Positions 1 through 6,262 of a stretch of DNA of 10,130 bases are shown here, piece by piece (positions within the stretch are counted from its first letter, which is position 1; the number at the start of each line of letters is the position of its first letter). The stretch spans positions 1 through 10,130 of the forward strand of contig OMIJ01000116.1 in assembly GCA_900299065.1 (NCBI GenBank). The letters are read 5' to 3'. The position numbers and the translations under genes are program-made. This DNA is from Hyphomicrobiales bacterium. Its GTDB lineage: Bacteria > Pseudomonadota > Alphaproteobacteria > Rhizobiales > Beijerinckiaceae. The notes beneath the pieces were generated by a model. The model saw only the letters and a list, made by a program, of their open reading frames with translations. It was not told the DNA's origin and did not search any database.

Positions 1-603
1 CAGCTTGCCGCAGCTGTGCCTGATTTGGCTGCTTTGCAGCTGGCGATGGAAAGTTTTGAGGGCTGCGGACTCAAACGCACGGCAAGCCGCCTCGTCTTTG
101 CCGATGGCAATCCCAAAGCACGCATCATGCTGGTGGGCGAGGCGCCGGGTGCCGAAGAAGACCAGACCGGCCTGCCTTTTGTGGGGCGGGCGGGACAATT
201 GCTGGACAAAATTCTCGGCGCCATTGGGCTCGATCGCACACAGGTCTTCATCGTCAATAGCGTGCCCTGGCGCCCGCCGGGCAATCGCACCCCCACGCCG
301 CAAGAGGCGGCGATCTGCCTGCCCTTCCTGCATCGGCAGATTGAGCTTGTCGGGCCAGAATTTGTGGTGTGTCTAGGCGCCAGTGCGGCGCAATCCCTGC
401 TTGAAATCAAAGACGGAATTATGAAATCGCGCGGCAAATGGATGGATCTTTCTATTGGATCTGGCCCTCAGGGGCCGCGCCGCATGCGCGCGCTGGTAAC
501 TTTGCATCCCAGCTATTTGCTGCGCCAGCCCGCGCATAAAAAACTGGTCTGGCGTGACATGATCGAATTGCGCAAGGCGCTTGATGAAGCGGCCCTTGAT
601 TAG
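1..603 (+). CDS. Uracil-DNA glycosylase, family 4-like (5' end outside window)
   Basis: This enzyme would remove uracil from DNA as the first step of base excision repair. The frame is open to the window edge, and family members carry an N-terminal extension, so the GTG at 16 is probably internal. Counting from that GTG, the family motifs are GEAPGAEED (residues 41-49, uracil-binding and water-activating loop), the FVGRAGQLLD helix (55-64), PPGNRTPTP (88-95) and HPSYLLR (164-170, DNA-intercalating loop). Family 4 enzymes normally bind a 4Fe-4S cluster through C-X2-C and C-X15-C. Here the first pair reads F14-E-G-C17 and the second W85-X15-C101, so only two of the four ligands remain. This matches my memory of alphaproteobacterial members, which have VPWRPPGNR. 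No UDGX-type insertion is seen. The family call is firm. Cluster content and exact substrate range are uncertain. Confidence 0.9.
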   Translation, partial: QLAAAVPDLAALQLAMESFEGCGLKRTASRLVFADGNPKARIMLVGEAPGAEEDQTGLPFVGRAGQLLDKILGAIGLDRTQVFIVNSVPWRPPGNRTPTPQEAAICLPFLHRQIELVGPEFVVCLGASAAQSLLEIKDGIMKSRGKWMDLSIGSGPQGPRRMRALVTLHPSYLLRQPAHKKLVWRDMIELRKALDEAALD

Positions 604-718
604 GCCAAATCCGTACTCATCTCTGCAGGATTGATCTTGCGGCATGATCTGTCCTTCATGCATCAAGCCTGCTAGACTCAAAGCCAGATGATGATCATCG
701 CATATTTGAGATTTTGAC

Positions 719-1627
719 ATGAAATGGGAAGATTTTCGCGCCTCAGACAATATAGAGGACAGACGCGGCGATGAGGATGATGGCAGCTCTGGCATAAGCA
801 TGCCTTTTGGTGGAGGCGGCGGCCTTGGCCTTGGCACAATCATTGTGCTGGGCCTTCTGGGTTATGCTTTGGGCATTGATCCGCGCTTGCTGATTGGCGG
901 CGCGGAGATGATTGCTCATCGCACGCAAGCGCAGAGCCAGCAAGTGCAGACCACACCGCGCCCCCAGACACAGGCTGGCGCTCCCAGTGATCAGATCGGG
1001 CGTTTTGTTGCCGCTGTCCTGGCTGAAAACGAAGATGTGTGGAGCGATATTCTGCCTGCACAAAAGGGCATTAAATTTGTGCCACCTAAATTGGTGATGT
1101 TTGATGGAGCCACGCAATCTGCCTGTGGCACAGCGCAATCAGCGATGGGGCCTTTCTATTGCCCGGCTGATCGCAAGATCTATCTCGATACCTCCTTCTT
1201 CAATGACATGAAACGGCGCTTTGGTGGCGGCGGTGATTTTGCTTATGCTTATGTCATCGCGCATGAGATGGGTCATCACATTGAAAATCAGCTGGGCATT
1301 TTGTCAAAAGTCCATGCAGCGCAGCAACAAGCCACAAGCCAGGCGCAGGCCAATGCGCTATCAGTCAAACTTGAATTAATGGCGGATTGTCTGGCAGGCG
1401 TTTGGGCCGCCAATGCTGACCAGAAATGGAATATATTGGAAAAGGGCGATGTCGAAAAAGCTGTTGCAACTGCGCAGGCCATTGGCGATGATCGCTTGCA
1501 GCAAGCAGCTAATCGGCGCATCGTGCCTGACAGTTTCACGCATGGTTCGGCGAGCCAGCGCACACAATGGTTGAAGATCGGGCTCGAAAAAGGCCAGATC
1601 AATTCATGCAACACATTTTCAAAATAG
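719..1627 (+). CDS. ypfJ: Neutral zinc metallopeptidase, YpfJ/COG2321 family, membrane-anchored
   Basis: This is a 302-residue putative zinc peptidase whose substrate is unknown. The N-terminus MKWEDFRASDNIEDRRG is the usual family opening. A low-complexity glycine stretch (31-39) leads into one hydrophobic segment at about 37-53, suggesting a single membrane anchor. A Gln/Pro/Thr-rich linker (about 68-90) precedes the catalytic domain. The zinc site is H182-E183-M-G-H186, and E219 in ELMADCLAGVW is the likely third ligand. C136 and C148 bracket the conserved CGTAQSAMGPFYCPAD segment. Length and motif order are normal for the family. The ATG at 719 is chosen because it gives the conserved N-terminus, although the ribosome binding site is weak. 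The stop lies 7 bp before moaB, so the two genes are probably co-transcribed. No functional link to molybdopterin synthesis is implied. Confidence 0.92.
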   Translation: MKWEDFRASDNIEDRRGDEDDGSSGISMPFGGGGGLGLGTIIVLGLLGYALGIDPRLLIGGAEMIAHRTQAQSQQVQTTPRPQTQAGAPSDQIGRFVAAVLAENEDVWSDILPAQKGIKFVPPKLVMFDGATQSACGTAQSAMGPFYCPADRKIYLDTSFFNDMKRRFGGGGDFAYAYVIAHEMGHHIENQLGILSKVHAAQQQATSQAQANALSVKLELMADCLAGVWAANADQKWNILEKGDVEKAVATAQAIGDDRLQQAANRRIVPDSFTHGSASQRTQWLKIGLEKGQINSCNTFSK

Positions 1628-1634
1628 GCCTCTT

Positions 1635-2189
1635 ATGCCCGGCATCGATGAAAGCCTCGCCTTTGTCCCGCTCAATATTGCGGTTCTGACAATCTCGGAT
1701 ACGCGGGTGAGCAAGGATGATCGCTCAGGCGACACATTGGTGGCACGCCTGCAAGAGGCAGGACATAAGCTGGCTGCACGCGCCATAGTGACTGATGATG
1801 TGAGCCTTATTCAAGCGCAGGTGAAGGCCTGGGCCGATGACAGCGGCGTTGATATTATCATCACGACTGGCGGGACAGGGTTCACCGGACGCGATGTAAC
1901 GCCTGATGCGCTGGAGCCTTTGTTTGATAAACGCATGGATGGTTTTTCCATTGTGTTTCATCAGATCAGCTTTGCCAAAATTGGCACGTCAACTATTCAA
2001 TCTCGCGCGACAGCCGGGCTTATAGGCACAACCTTTGTCTTTGGATTGCCCGGCTCGCCGGGGGCTTGCAAAGATGCCTGGGACGGCATTCTGGCGCAGC
2101 AATTAGATTATCGCTATCGACCCTGCAATTTTGTGGAAATCATGCCACGGCTGGATGAACATCTCAAACGCGGCAAGCTCAAGAGCTAA
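1635..2189 (+). CDS. moaB: Molybdenum cofactor biosynthesis protein B (MoaB/MogA fold)
   Basis: This 184-residue protein belongs to the MoaB/MogA family, which adenylylates molybdopterin before molybdenum insertion. In some bacteria MoaB is inactive and MogA does the work. Visible motifs are LTISDTR (18-24), the nucleotide/pterin-binding TTGGTGFTGRDVTPDA (77-92), the alphaproteobacterial IGTSTIQSRATAG stretch (116-128) and GLPGSPGACKDAWDGIL (137-153). The protein is full length. The ATG at 1635 lies 7 bp after the metallopeptidase stop. No good Shine-Dalgarno is visible, consistent with translation coupled to the upstream gene. The end converges on the minus-strand gene at 2201 with only 11 bp between, and I see no terminator hairpin there. 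Other molybdenum cofactor genes are not in the window. Confidence 0.95.
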   Translation: MPGIDESLAFVPLNIAVLTISDTRVSKDDRSGDTLVARLQEAGHKLAARAIVTDDVSLIQAQVKAWADDSGVDIIITTGGTGFTGRDVTPDALEPLFDKRMDGFSIVFHQISFAKIGTSTIQSRATAGLIGTTFVFGLPGSPGACKDAWDGILAQQLDYRYRPCNFVEIMPRLDEHLKRGKLKS

Positions 2190-2200
2190 GGCCCTTTCAC

Positions 2201-2734
2201 TCATTGTGCCCGGCGTAGACGCGACCGCAAAACTTTTTTGGAATTCACGAGTCTTGTGAAGGGCGCTAAAGACGTGCCCGTTTTGAGCATGCTGGCCTGT
2301 GAGAGCAAAGCTTCCTTACTCACCAACACACCCCCCACCGGGGCCAAATTGGGCAACAGGCGCTCAATGAGGGATTGAGGCTGCTCCCGCATCAGCGCAG
2401 AGGCCATGCGATCAACCAGACAATCTGCCAATTCATCAGCAAAACCAGATTCAGCAATTAAGCCGGCTCGCAAAACAAAGACGTGCCGCCCACGAATTGC
2501 TTTTATTCCCTGCTGGAACAGATGATCCGGCGCATTGGCATCAATCAGGGCGCAGCCCGCATGGTCTGCAATATGCTGAAGATCGGAATCGATTTTGACA
2601 GCGACAATCACAACATCGCGCAAAATGCCCTCAACAATCGCAGGCACTAGCGCGCCAAGGGTTCGCACAATGGCTTCGCAGGTGACCTGTTTGTGATCGT
2701 GCGTTGCAGGACAATAAACCAAAGCGGAAAGCAT
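2201..2734 (-). CDS. Glycosyltransferase family 2-like protein, degenerate
   Basis: This encodes 177 residues with no firm functional assignment. The start MLSALVYCPATHD, followed by TLGALVPAIVEGILRDVVIV and IADHAGC, follows the pattern of small GT2-like proteins that I recall beside moaB in Rhizobiales (LSVLIPT..., LAALVPGAVEGLVRDVIV..., VADAAGC). The nucleotide-sugar motif usually written DAGSTDGT is here replaced by VKIDSDLQ, and no DXD metal site is apparent. It therefore looks like a GT-A-fold relic rather than a working transferase. The ATG at 2734 is preferred because it aligns with the family N-terminus; a TTG at 2749 would add five residues. It is transcribed divergently from the radical SAM gene and shares the regulatory region 2735-2866. 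Reading frame and codon use look intact, so I do not call it a pseudogene. It could also be a different fold, since the assignment rests on remembered family patterns. Confidence 0.6.
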   Translation of the reverse strand: MLSALVYCPATHDHKQVTCEAIVRTLGALVPAIVEGILRDVVIVAVKIDSDLQHIADHAGCALIDANAPDHLFQQGIKAIRGRHVFVLRAGLIAESGFADELADCLVDRMASALMREQPQSLIERLLPNLAPVGGVLVSKEALLSQASMLKTGTSLAPFTRLVNSKKVLRSRLRRAQ

Positions 2735-2789
2735 GCATGTTTCTAGCAAGCCTGACTTGAGCAGAACAGCCTAATTAAAAGGCGAAGTC

Positions 2790-2818
2790 TTGACTCGACT
2801 CAGAATGTTCACTATTTG
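2790..2818 (+). promoter_or_regulatory. Probable sigma70-type promoter of the radical SAM gene
   Basis: TTGACT at 2790-2795 is a close match to the -35 hexamer. After 17 bp, TATTTG at 2813-2818 is a partial -10 match. The -10 falls inside the GTTC-N7-GTTC site, so a repressor bound there would block RNA polymerase. The position fits a leader of about 40 bases before the ATG at 2867. The hexamers are read by eye and no start site is known. A second possible -10, TAGTAT, lies at 2822-2827. Confidence 0.5.
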
Positions 2819-2840
2819 TTCTAGTATTGCTTCTAGAGTC
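2792..2840. promoter_or_regulatory. Cluster of three GANTC (CcrM) methylation sites
   Basis: GACTC occurs at 2792-2796 and again directly after it at 2797-2801, and GAGTC occurs at 2836-2840. The first pair overlaps the probable -35 element. GANTC is the target of CcrM, which is encoded in this same window at 4968-6176. In Caulobacter, promoters bearing GANTC can be activated by GcrA according to methylation state. Whether that applies here is inference; the sites themselves are seen directly. Confidence 0.55.
2807..2821 (+). promoter_or_regulatory. LexA (SOS) box, alphaproteobacterial GTTC-N7-GTTC type
   Basis: The sequence is GTTC, then ACTATTT, then GTTC: an exact match to the direct-repeat site recognised by LexA in most alphaproteobacteria. 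The second half also has the T-rich spacer end (TTTGTTC) common in such sites. It lies 45 bp upstream of the radical SAM start codon and overlaps the probable -10 element, the usual geometry for repression. It is 72 bp from the divergent GT2-like start, so control of that gene is possible but less likely. An eight-base pattern occurs by chance about once per 65 kb per strand. Its exact placement on a promoter is what makes it convincing. Confidence 0.72.
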
Positions 2841-2855
2841 TGATAGCCTCGCCAT

Positions 2856-2860
2856 CGGAG
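2856..2860 (+). promoter_or_regulatory. Ribosome binding site of the radical SAM gene
   Basis: CGGAG at 2856-2860 lies six bases before the ATG at 2867. It is the clearest Shine-Dalgarno-like sequence among the plus-strand genes here and supports that start over later methionines. Confidence 0.6.
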
Positions 2861-2866
2861 ATTTTC

Positions 2867-4093
2867 ATGCTGAATGTTGCCAATGGAACTAAATCCGACA
2901 TCCTGCCTATTTCGGCTAGGGGATCACGACCCGCTGACCTGCCAGCCAATACTTTATCAAAATCCCAATCCGCCTCTTCACGCAGCCTCTATGGTGCGCA
3001 TAACGGCCTATCTGCGGGATTGGGAGAGCGTTGGCGCGGGCGCGGAGCACAAACCAATCCCTCCGGGCGCTTTGAGCCTGAAACTCGCGACATTGTGGAT
3101 GATGGCTGGGACAGCTTAGGCGAGCTGGAAGCATTTCGAACTGACATCACCATTGAGACACCGAGATCAATCATCACGCGCAATGACTCGCCTGATATTT
3201 CCTTTGATCGCTCGATCAATCCCTATCGCGGTTGCGAACATGGGTGTGTTTATTGTTATGCCCGTCCGACCCATGCCTATATGGACCTTTCGCCGGGTCT
3301 TGATTTTGAATCGCGCCTGTTTGTCAAACAAGGTGCCGCCGAATTGCTGGAGCGTGAATTATCTGCCCCCTCCTATCAGCCAAAGACAATTGCGATTGGT
3401 ACTAACACCGATCCCTACCAGCCCATTGAGGGCGAGCAAGAGATCATGCGCTCGATACTCAAGGTTCTGGAGCGCACCAATCATCCTGTCGCCATTGTGA
3501 CGAAATCAGCTTTGGTCACACGCGACATCGACATTCTCTCGCGCATGGCTGAAAAAGGCCTCGCCAAAGTCGCTTTATCTGTAACCTCGCTGGATCGTCA
3601 GCTTGCTCGCAAAATGGAGCCGCGCGCAGCAACGCCCGAGCGGCGATTGGATGCGCTGCGCCAACTCTCGCAAGCTGGTATTCCCACTGCAGTCATGGTC
3701 GCGCCGATCATTCCCTCGATCAATGATGCCGAGATTGAGGCCATTCTCACGCGTGCCTATGAAATGGGCGCAAGAGAAGCAGGCTATGTGATGCTGCGTC
3801 TCCCGCTGGAGGTAGAGGATTTATTCGGCCAATGGCTTTTGGCGCATTATCCCGACAAATTCCGGCATGTGATGTCACTGGTCAAATCAACGCGCGGTGG
3901 CAAGACCTATGATGCAAGCTGGGGCAAGCGCATGACGGGTACGGGTCCCTATGCTTGGATGTCGGGACGGCGTTTTGAAGTCGCCTGCAATCGCTTGGGC
4001 TTTAATCTTGGTAAAACAAAATTGCGCACGGATTTGTTCACGCCGCCGCTGCGCGCAAGCAAACCTCAAAGCCTGCAACTTACTCTTTTTTGA
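2867..4093 (+). CDS. PA0069-family radical SAM protein (SplB-like), probable SOS gene
   Basis: This 408-residue radical SAM enzyme belongs to the PA0069/Rv2578c group, distantly related to spore photoproduct lyase (COG1533). Its reaction is unknown. The iron-sulfur cluster that cleaves S-adenosylmethionine is bound by C123-X3-C127-X2-C130 in GCEHGCVYCYARPTHAY. The conserved RGRGAQTNPSGRFE lies at 57-70, IGTNTDPYQPIE at about 177-188, and a TIM-barrel-like remainder follows. The first 55 residues are Ser-rich and poorly conserved in character. The last five residues, QLTLF (404-408), resemble the QL[S/D]LF peptide with which many repair proteins bind the beta sliding clamp. The start is set by CGGAG six bases upstream. 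A LexA box and GANTC sites cover the promoter. Together these suggest a damage-induced DNA repair or tolerance role, which is inference. rnhB follows after 99 bp without an obvious terminator. Confidence 0.93.
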   Translation: MLNVANGTKSDILPISARGSRPADLPANTLSKSQSASSRSLYGAHNGLSAGLGERWRGRGAQTNPSGRFEPETRDIVDDGWDSLGELEAFRTDITIETPRSIITRNDSPDISFDRSINPYRGCEHGCVYCYARPTHAYMDLSPGLDFESRLFVKQGAAELLERELSAPSYQPKTIAIGTNTDPYQPIEGEQEIMRSILKVLERTNHPVAIVTKSALVTRDIDILSRMAEKGLAKVALSVTSLDRQLARKMEPRAATPERRLDALRQLSQAGIPTAVMVAPIIPSINDAEIEAILTRAYEMGAREAGYVMLRLPLEVEDLFGQWLLAHYPDKFRHVMSLVKSTRGGKTYDASWGKRMTGTGPYAWMSGRRFEVACNRLGFNLGKTKLRTDLFTPPLRASKPQSLQLTLF

Positions 4094-4192
4094 TAGCTAT
4101 GCGATTAGCAAGTCCCATGATTGCCTTGCTCTCTTGCGCTTGCCATCTTGTGTGAGGATAGTTAGCTTGCTGGCCTCAGCTGGCACAAGATC

Positions 4193-4810
4193 ATGGCCCC
4201 GCATTTCAAGCATGAACACAAATTGCGCAAGCAAGGCGCCTGGCCTGTTGCAGGCGTTGATGAAGCCGGACGCGGCCCTCTGGCTGGTCCGGTTGTCGCT
4301 TCTGCTGTCATCCTTGATCCGGACAATTTGCCTGATGGATTGGATGATTCAAAAAAACTCACGGCGCGCGCGCGCGAATTTGCTTATAAGCAAATATTCA
4401 GTAAGGCCCTCTCCATTGGCATAGGCCTGTCCCCCGCTCATGAGATTGATCGCGTCAATATCCGGCAAGCAACTCATCTGGTCATGCGGCGCGCGCTCTT
4501 TGGCCTGGCGATGATTCCCGCCCATGCGCTGATCGACGGCAATGATCTGCCCAAGAATTTGCCATGTCCCGGCACTACTTTGGTGAAAGGCGATGCGCAT
4601 AGCCTCTCGATTGCAGCGGCATCAATCATTGCCAAAGTCACCCGCGATCGCTTGATGCAACGCTTGTCAGAGGCCGAGCCGCAATATGGATTCGCTCAGC
4701 ATGCTGGATATGGCACGCTGGCGCATCGCCAAGCGCTCATTTTACATGGGCCGGGAGCTTTTCATCGCCTGACTTTTGCCCCAATCAAGAATCTTGCCTT
4801 GCCAAGGTAA
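4193..4810 (+). CDS. rnhB: Ribonuclease HII
   Basis: RNase HII nicks DNA 5' of embedded ribonucleotides and degrades RNA in RNA:DNA hybrids. The 205-residue protein is full length. The metal-binding catalytic residues are D23 and E24 in GVDEAGRGPLAGPV, D115 in LIDGND, and D134 in VKGDAHS. LDDSKKL (50-56), AAASIIAKVTRDR (141-153) and the YGFAQHAGYGT stretch are also as expected. The ATG at 4193 gives a typical N-terminus with about 20 residues before the first motif. No strong Shine-Dalgarno is visible. The codons for DDSKKLTARAR contain an A7 run (4351-4357) and a GC alternation (4364-4376), both explained by the conserved protein sequence. In the order radical SAM - rnhB - ccrM it forms part of a co-directional DNA maintenance set. 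Confidence 0.96.
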   Translation: MAPHFKHEHKLRKQGAWPVAGVDEAGRGPLAGPVVASAVILDPDNLPDGLDDSKKLTARAREFAYKQIFSKALSIGIGLSPAHEIDRVNIRQATHLVMRRALFGLAMIPAHALIDGNDLPKNLPCPGTTLVKGDAHSLSIAAASIIAKVTRDRLMQRLSEAEPQYGFAQHAGYGTLAHRQALILHGPGAFHRLTFAPIKNLALPR

Positions 4811-4825
4811 ATGGCATTAAGGCAA
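4794..4825 (+). repeat. Inverted repeat across the rnhB stop codon
   Basis: TTGCCTT (4794-4800) pairs perfectly with AAGGCAA (4819-4825), and inside it GCCA (4801-4804) pairs with TGGC (4812-4815), leaving a three-base bulge. The rnhB stop at 4808-4810 sits in the loop. There is no following T run, so it is not a classical intrinsic terminator. It might protect the 3' end of the message or pause transcription before ccrM, or it may be chance. Confidence 0.4.
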
Positions 4826-4884
4826 AGCGAACTTCTAAAGCCATGAAAGTATGACAAAAACTGCTTCTGGCCCGGCCACTCTCT

Positions 4885-4892
4885 TTAACCAA
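4885..4892 (+). promoter_or_regulatory. Possible CtrA half-site upstream of ccrM
   Basis: TTAACCAA matches seven of eight bases of the CtrA half-site TTAACCAT. It lies 76 bp before the ccrM start, a reasonable distance because CtrA activates ccrM in Caulobacter. A full TTAA-N7-TTAA site is not present, so support is weak. Confidence 0.25.
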
Positions 4893-4945
4893 TACGTCTA
4901 AAAAGGGGACAGCACAAAGTGTTGCTCGTACACGCCGCTTTTACC

Positions 4946-4964
4946 CGAGACAGGCATTGTCTCG
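4946..4964 (+). repeat. Perfect hairpin immediately before the ccrM start codon
   Basis: CGAGACA (4946-4952) and TGTCTCG (4958-4964) are perfectly complementary around a five-base loop, GGCAT. The stem ends three bases before the GTG start at 4968 and fills the place where a ribosome binding site should be. No purine-rich Shine-Dalgarno is seen there. It could act as an operator in DNA or as a structure limiting translation in RNA. Confidence 0.5.
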
Positions 4965-4967
4965 ATC

Positions 4968-6176
4968 GTGAGTAGCGTAACCGGTGTGTGTTTCATGCGT
5001 ATTGCACGTGCCGGGGTGGCCGGCTCGAAGTCCCAGATAAAGGTCACGCGTACTGGGTCTTTGACCGTCCCTCGTCAGGCTGCAAAATCAGTTTTGCCGC
5101 TGAATGAAATTTTGATTGGCGATTGCATAGCAGGCTTGAACAGACTGCCAGAGGCATCAATCGATCTAATCTTTGCTGATCCACCCTATAATCTGCAATT
5201 GGAACAATCTCTGTCTCGCCCCGATCAAAGCATGGTCGATGCGGTGGATGATGAGTGGGACAAATTCGACAGCTTTGCTGATTATGATAGATTCACGCGC
5301 GACTGGCTGATGGCCGCACGGCGTTTGATGAAGAAAGATGCGACGATCTTTGTGATCGGCTCTTATCACAATATCTTTCGCGTAGGCGCAATCATGCAGG
5401 ATCTGGGCTTCTGGATCTTGAATGACATTATCTGGCGCAAGTCCAATCCCATGCCGAATTTTCGTGGGCGGCGCTTTACCAATGCGCATGAAACCATGAT
5501 CTGGGCCAGCCGAAGTGCTGAGGCCAAGGGCTATACATTTAATTATGAAGCGCTGAAGGCGGGCAATGAAGATTGTCAGGTACGCAGCGATTGGTATCTG
5601 CCGATCTGCACCGGCAATGAAAGGCTGAAAGATGCGGCGGGACGCAAAACGCACCCCACGCAAAAGCCCGAAGCTTTGCTTTCCCGCGTGATCCTGTCTG
5701 CCTCCAAACCCGGCGATGTCGTTCTTGATCCTTTCTTTGGAACGGGGACGACCGGCGCTGTGGCCAAAAAGCTTGGCCGTTCCTTCATCGGGTTGGAACG
5801 CGATGAGATCTATGCACGCGAAGCCCGCAAGCGCATTGCCGGGGTCGAAACGCTGGCAGCCGAAACCATTGTTCAGGCCCCCTCCAAACGAACAGAGCCT
5901 CGCGTTGCCTTTGCCGCGCTGATTGAAGCTGGGCTGATGCAACCGGGCACTGTGTTAAGCGATGAAAAACAGCGCTATAAAGCCATAGTCAGGGCGGATG
6001 GCTCGCTGGCTTTGGGCCAAGTGATTGGCTCCATTCATAAGATCGGCGCCCTCGCCCAAGGCCTACCTGCTTGTAATGGCTGGACTTTCTGGCATTATCC
6101 AGTCGGCAAGACCATCCAGCCCATTGATGTGCTGCGCTCGCAGATCAGAGACAATCTGAGACTGGCCGCCGAATAA
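4968..6176 (+). CDS. ccrM: Cell-cycle-regulated adenine-N6 DNA methyltransferase CcrM (GANTC)
   Basis: CcrM methylates adenine in GANTC behind the replication fork and so times cell-cycle transcription in alphaproteobacteria. This is a beta-class enzyme: the catalytic DPPY motif (71-74, in FADPPYNLQL) comes before the SAM-binding DPFFGTGTTG (254-263). The segment WRKSNPMPNFRGRRFTNAHE lies between them, and HPTQKP precedes the SAM motif. The C-terminal part, about 305-395, is the RAMA-type domain that helps DNA recognition (VAFAALIEAGLMQPG, NGWTFWHY). At 402 residues it is slightly longer than usual, with an extra basic stretch of about 35 residues before LPLNEILIGDC. The GTG at 4968 is preferred because it restores the MSSV opening common in Rhizobiales. 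An ATG at 4995 is the alternative. A hairpin sits directly upstream and a strong terminator follows. Confidence 0.95.
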   Translation: MSSVTGVCFMRIARAGVAGSKSQIKVTRTGSLTVPRQAAKSVLPLNEILIGDCIAGLNRLPEASIDLIFADPPYNLQLEQSLSRPDQSMVDAVDDEWDKFDSFADYDRFTRDWLMAARRLMKKDATIFVIGSYHNIFRVGAIMQDLGFWILNDIIWRKSNPMPNFRGRRFTNAHETMIWASRSAEAKGYTFNYEALKAGNEDCQVRSDWYLPICTGNERLKDAAGRKTHPTQKPEALLSRVILSASKPGDVVLDPFFGTGTTGAVAKKLGRSFIGLERDEIYAREARKRIAGVETLAAETIVQAPSKRTEPRVAFAALIEAGLMQPGTVLSDEKQRYKAIVRADGSLALGQVIGSIHKIGALAQGLPACNGWTFWHYPVGKTIQPIDVLRSQIRDNLRLAAE

Positions 6177-6207
6177 TCCTGCAGCCGCGACCCTTCCTCT
6201 CGAGCTG

Positions 6208-6238
6208 AGGCCCTGATCGTAACGGATCGGGGCTTTTT
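6208..6238 (+). terminator. Intrinsic terminator of ccrM
   Basis: GCCCTGATC (6210-6218) pairs with GATCGGGGC (6225-6233) over nine base pairs with one G-T pair and a six-base loop. The stem can extend by two weaker pairs at 6208-6209. Five T residues follow at 6234-6238. It begins 31 bp after the ccrM stop and is the best terminator in the window. Confidence 0.88.
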
Positions 6239-6262
6239 ATTTGGCCACACCGCCAGCCCCCG

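Noticed and set aside
16..18. GTG at 16 as the true start of the uracil-DNA glycosylase
   Set aside because: The frame is open upstream and family members have a longer N-terminus, so the gene is treated as partial.
604..718. Intergenic stretch before the metallopeptidase gene
   Set aside because: No RNA gene, hairpin or convincing promoter hexamers could be made out.
4094..4192. Space between the radical SAM gene and rnhB, with a weak AGCAAG/CTTGCT repeat
   Set aside because: Six-base arms separated by 12 bases with no T run; not enough to call a terminator or regulatory element.
4351..4376. A7 run and GC alternation in rnhB as a possible slippage or Z-DNA element
   Set aside because: Both are explained by codons for the conserved DDSKKL motif and the following Ala-Arg repeats; nothing indicates a frameshift.
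3951..4424. Plus-strand open frame spanning the radical SAM end and the rnhB start
   Set aside because: It overlaps two well-supported genes in another frame and its protein has no recognisable features.
5166..5942. Long open frame of 258 codons on the minus strand opposite ccrM
   Set aside because: It lies wholly inside the well-supported ccrM gene, has no recognisable motif and is the usual shadow of codon bias.
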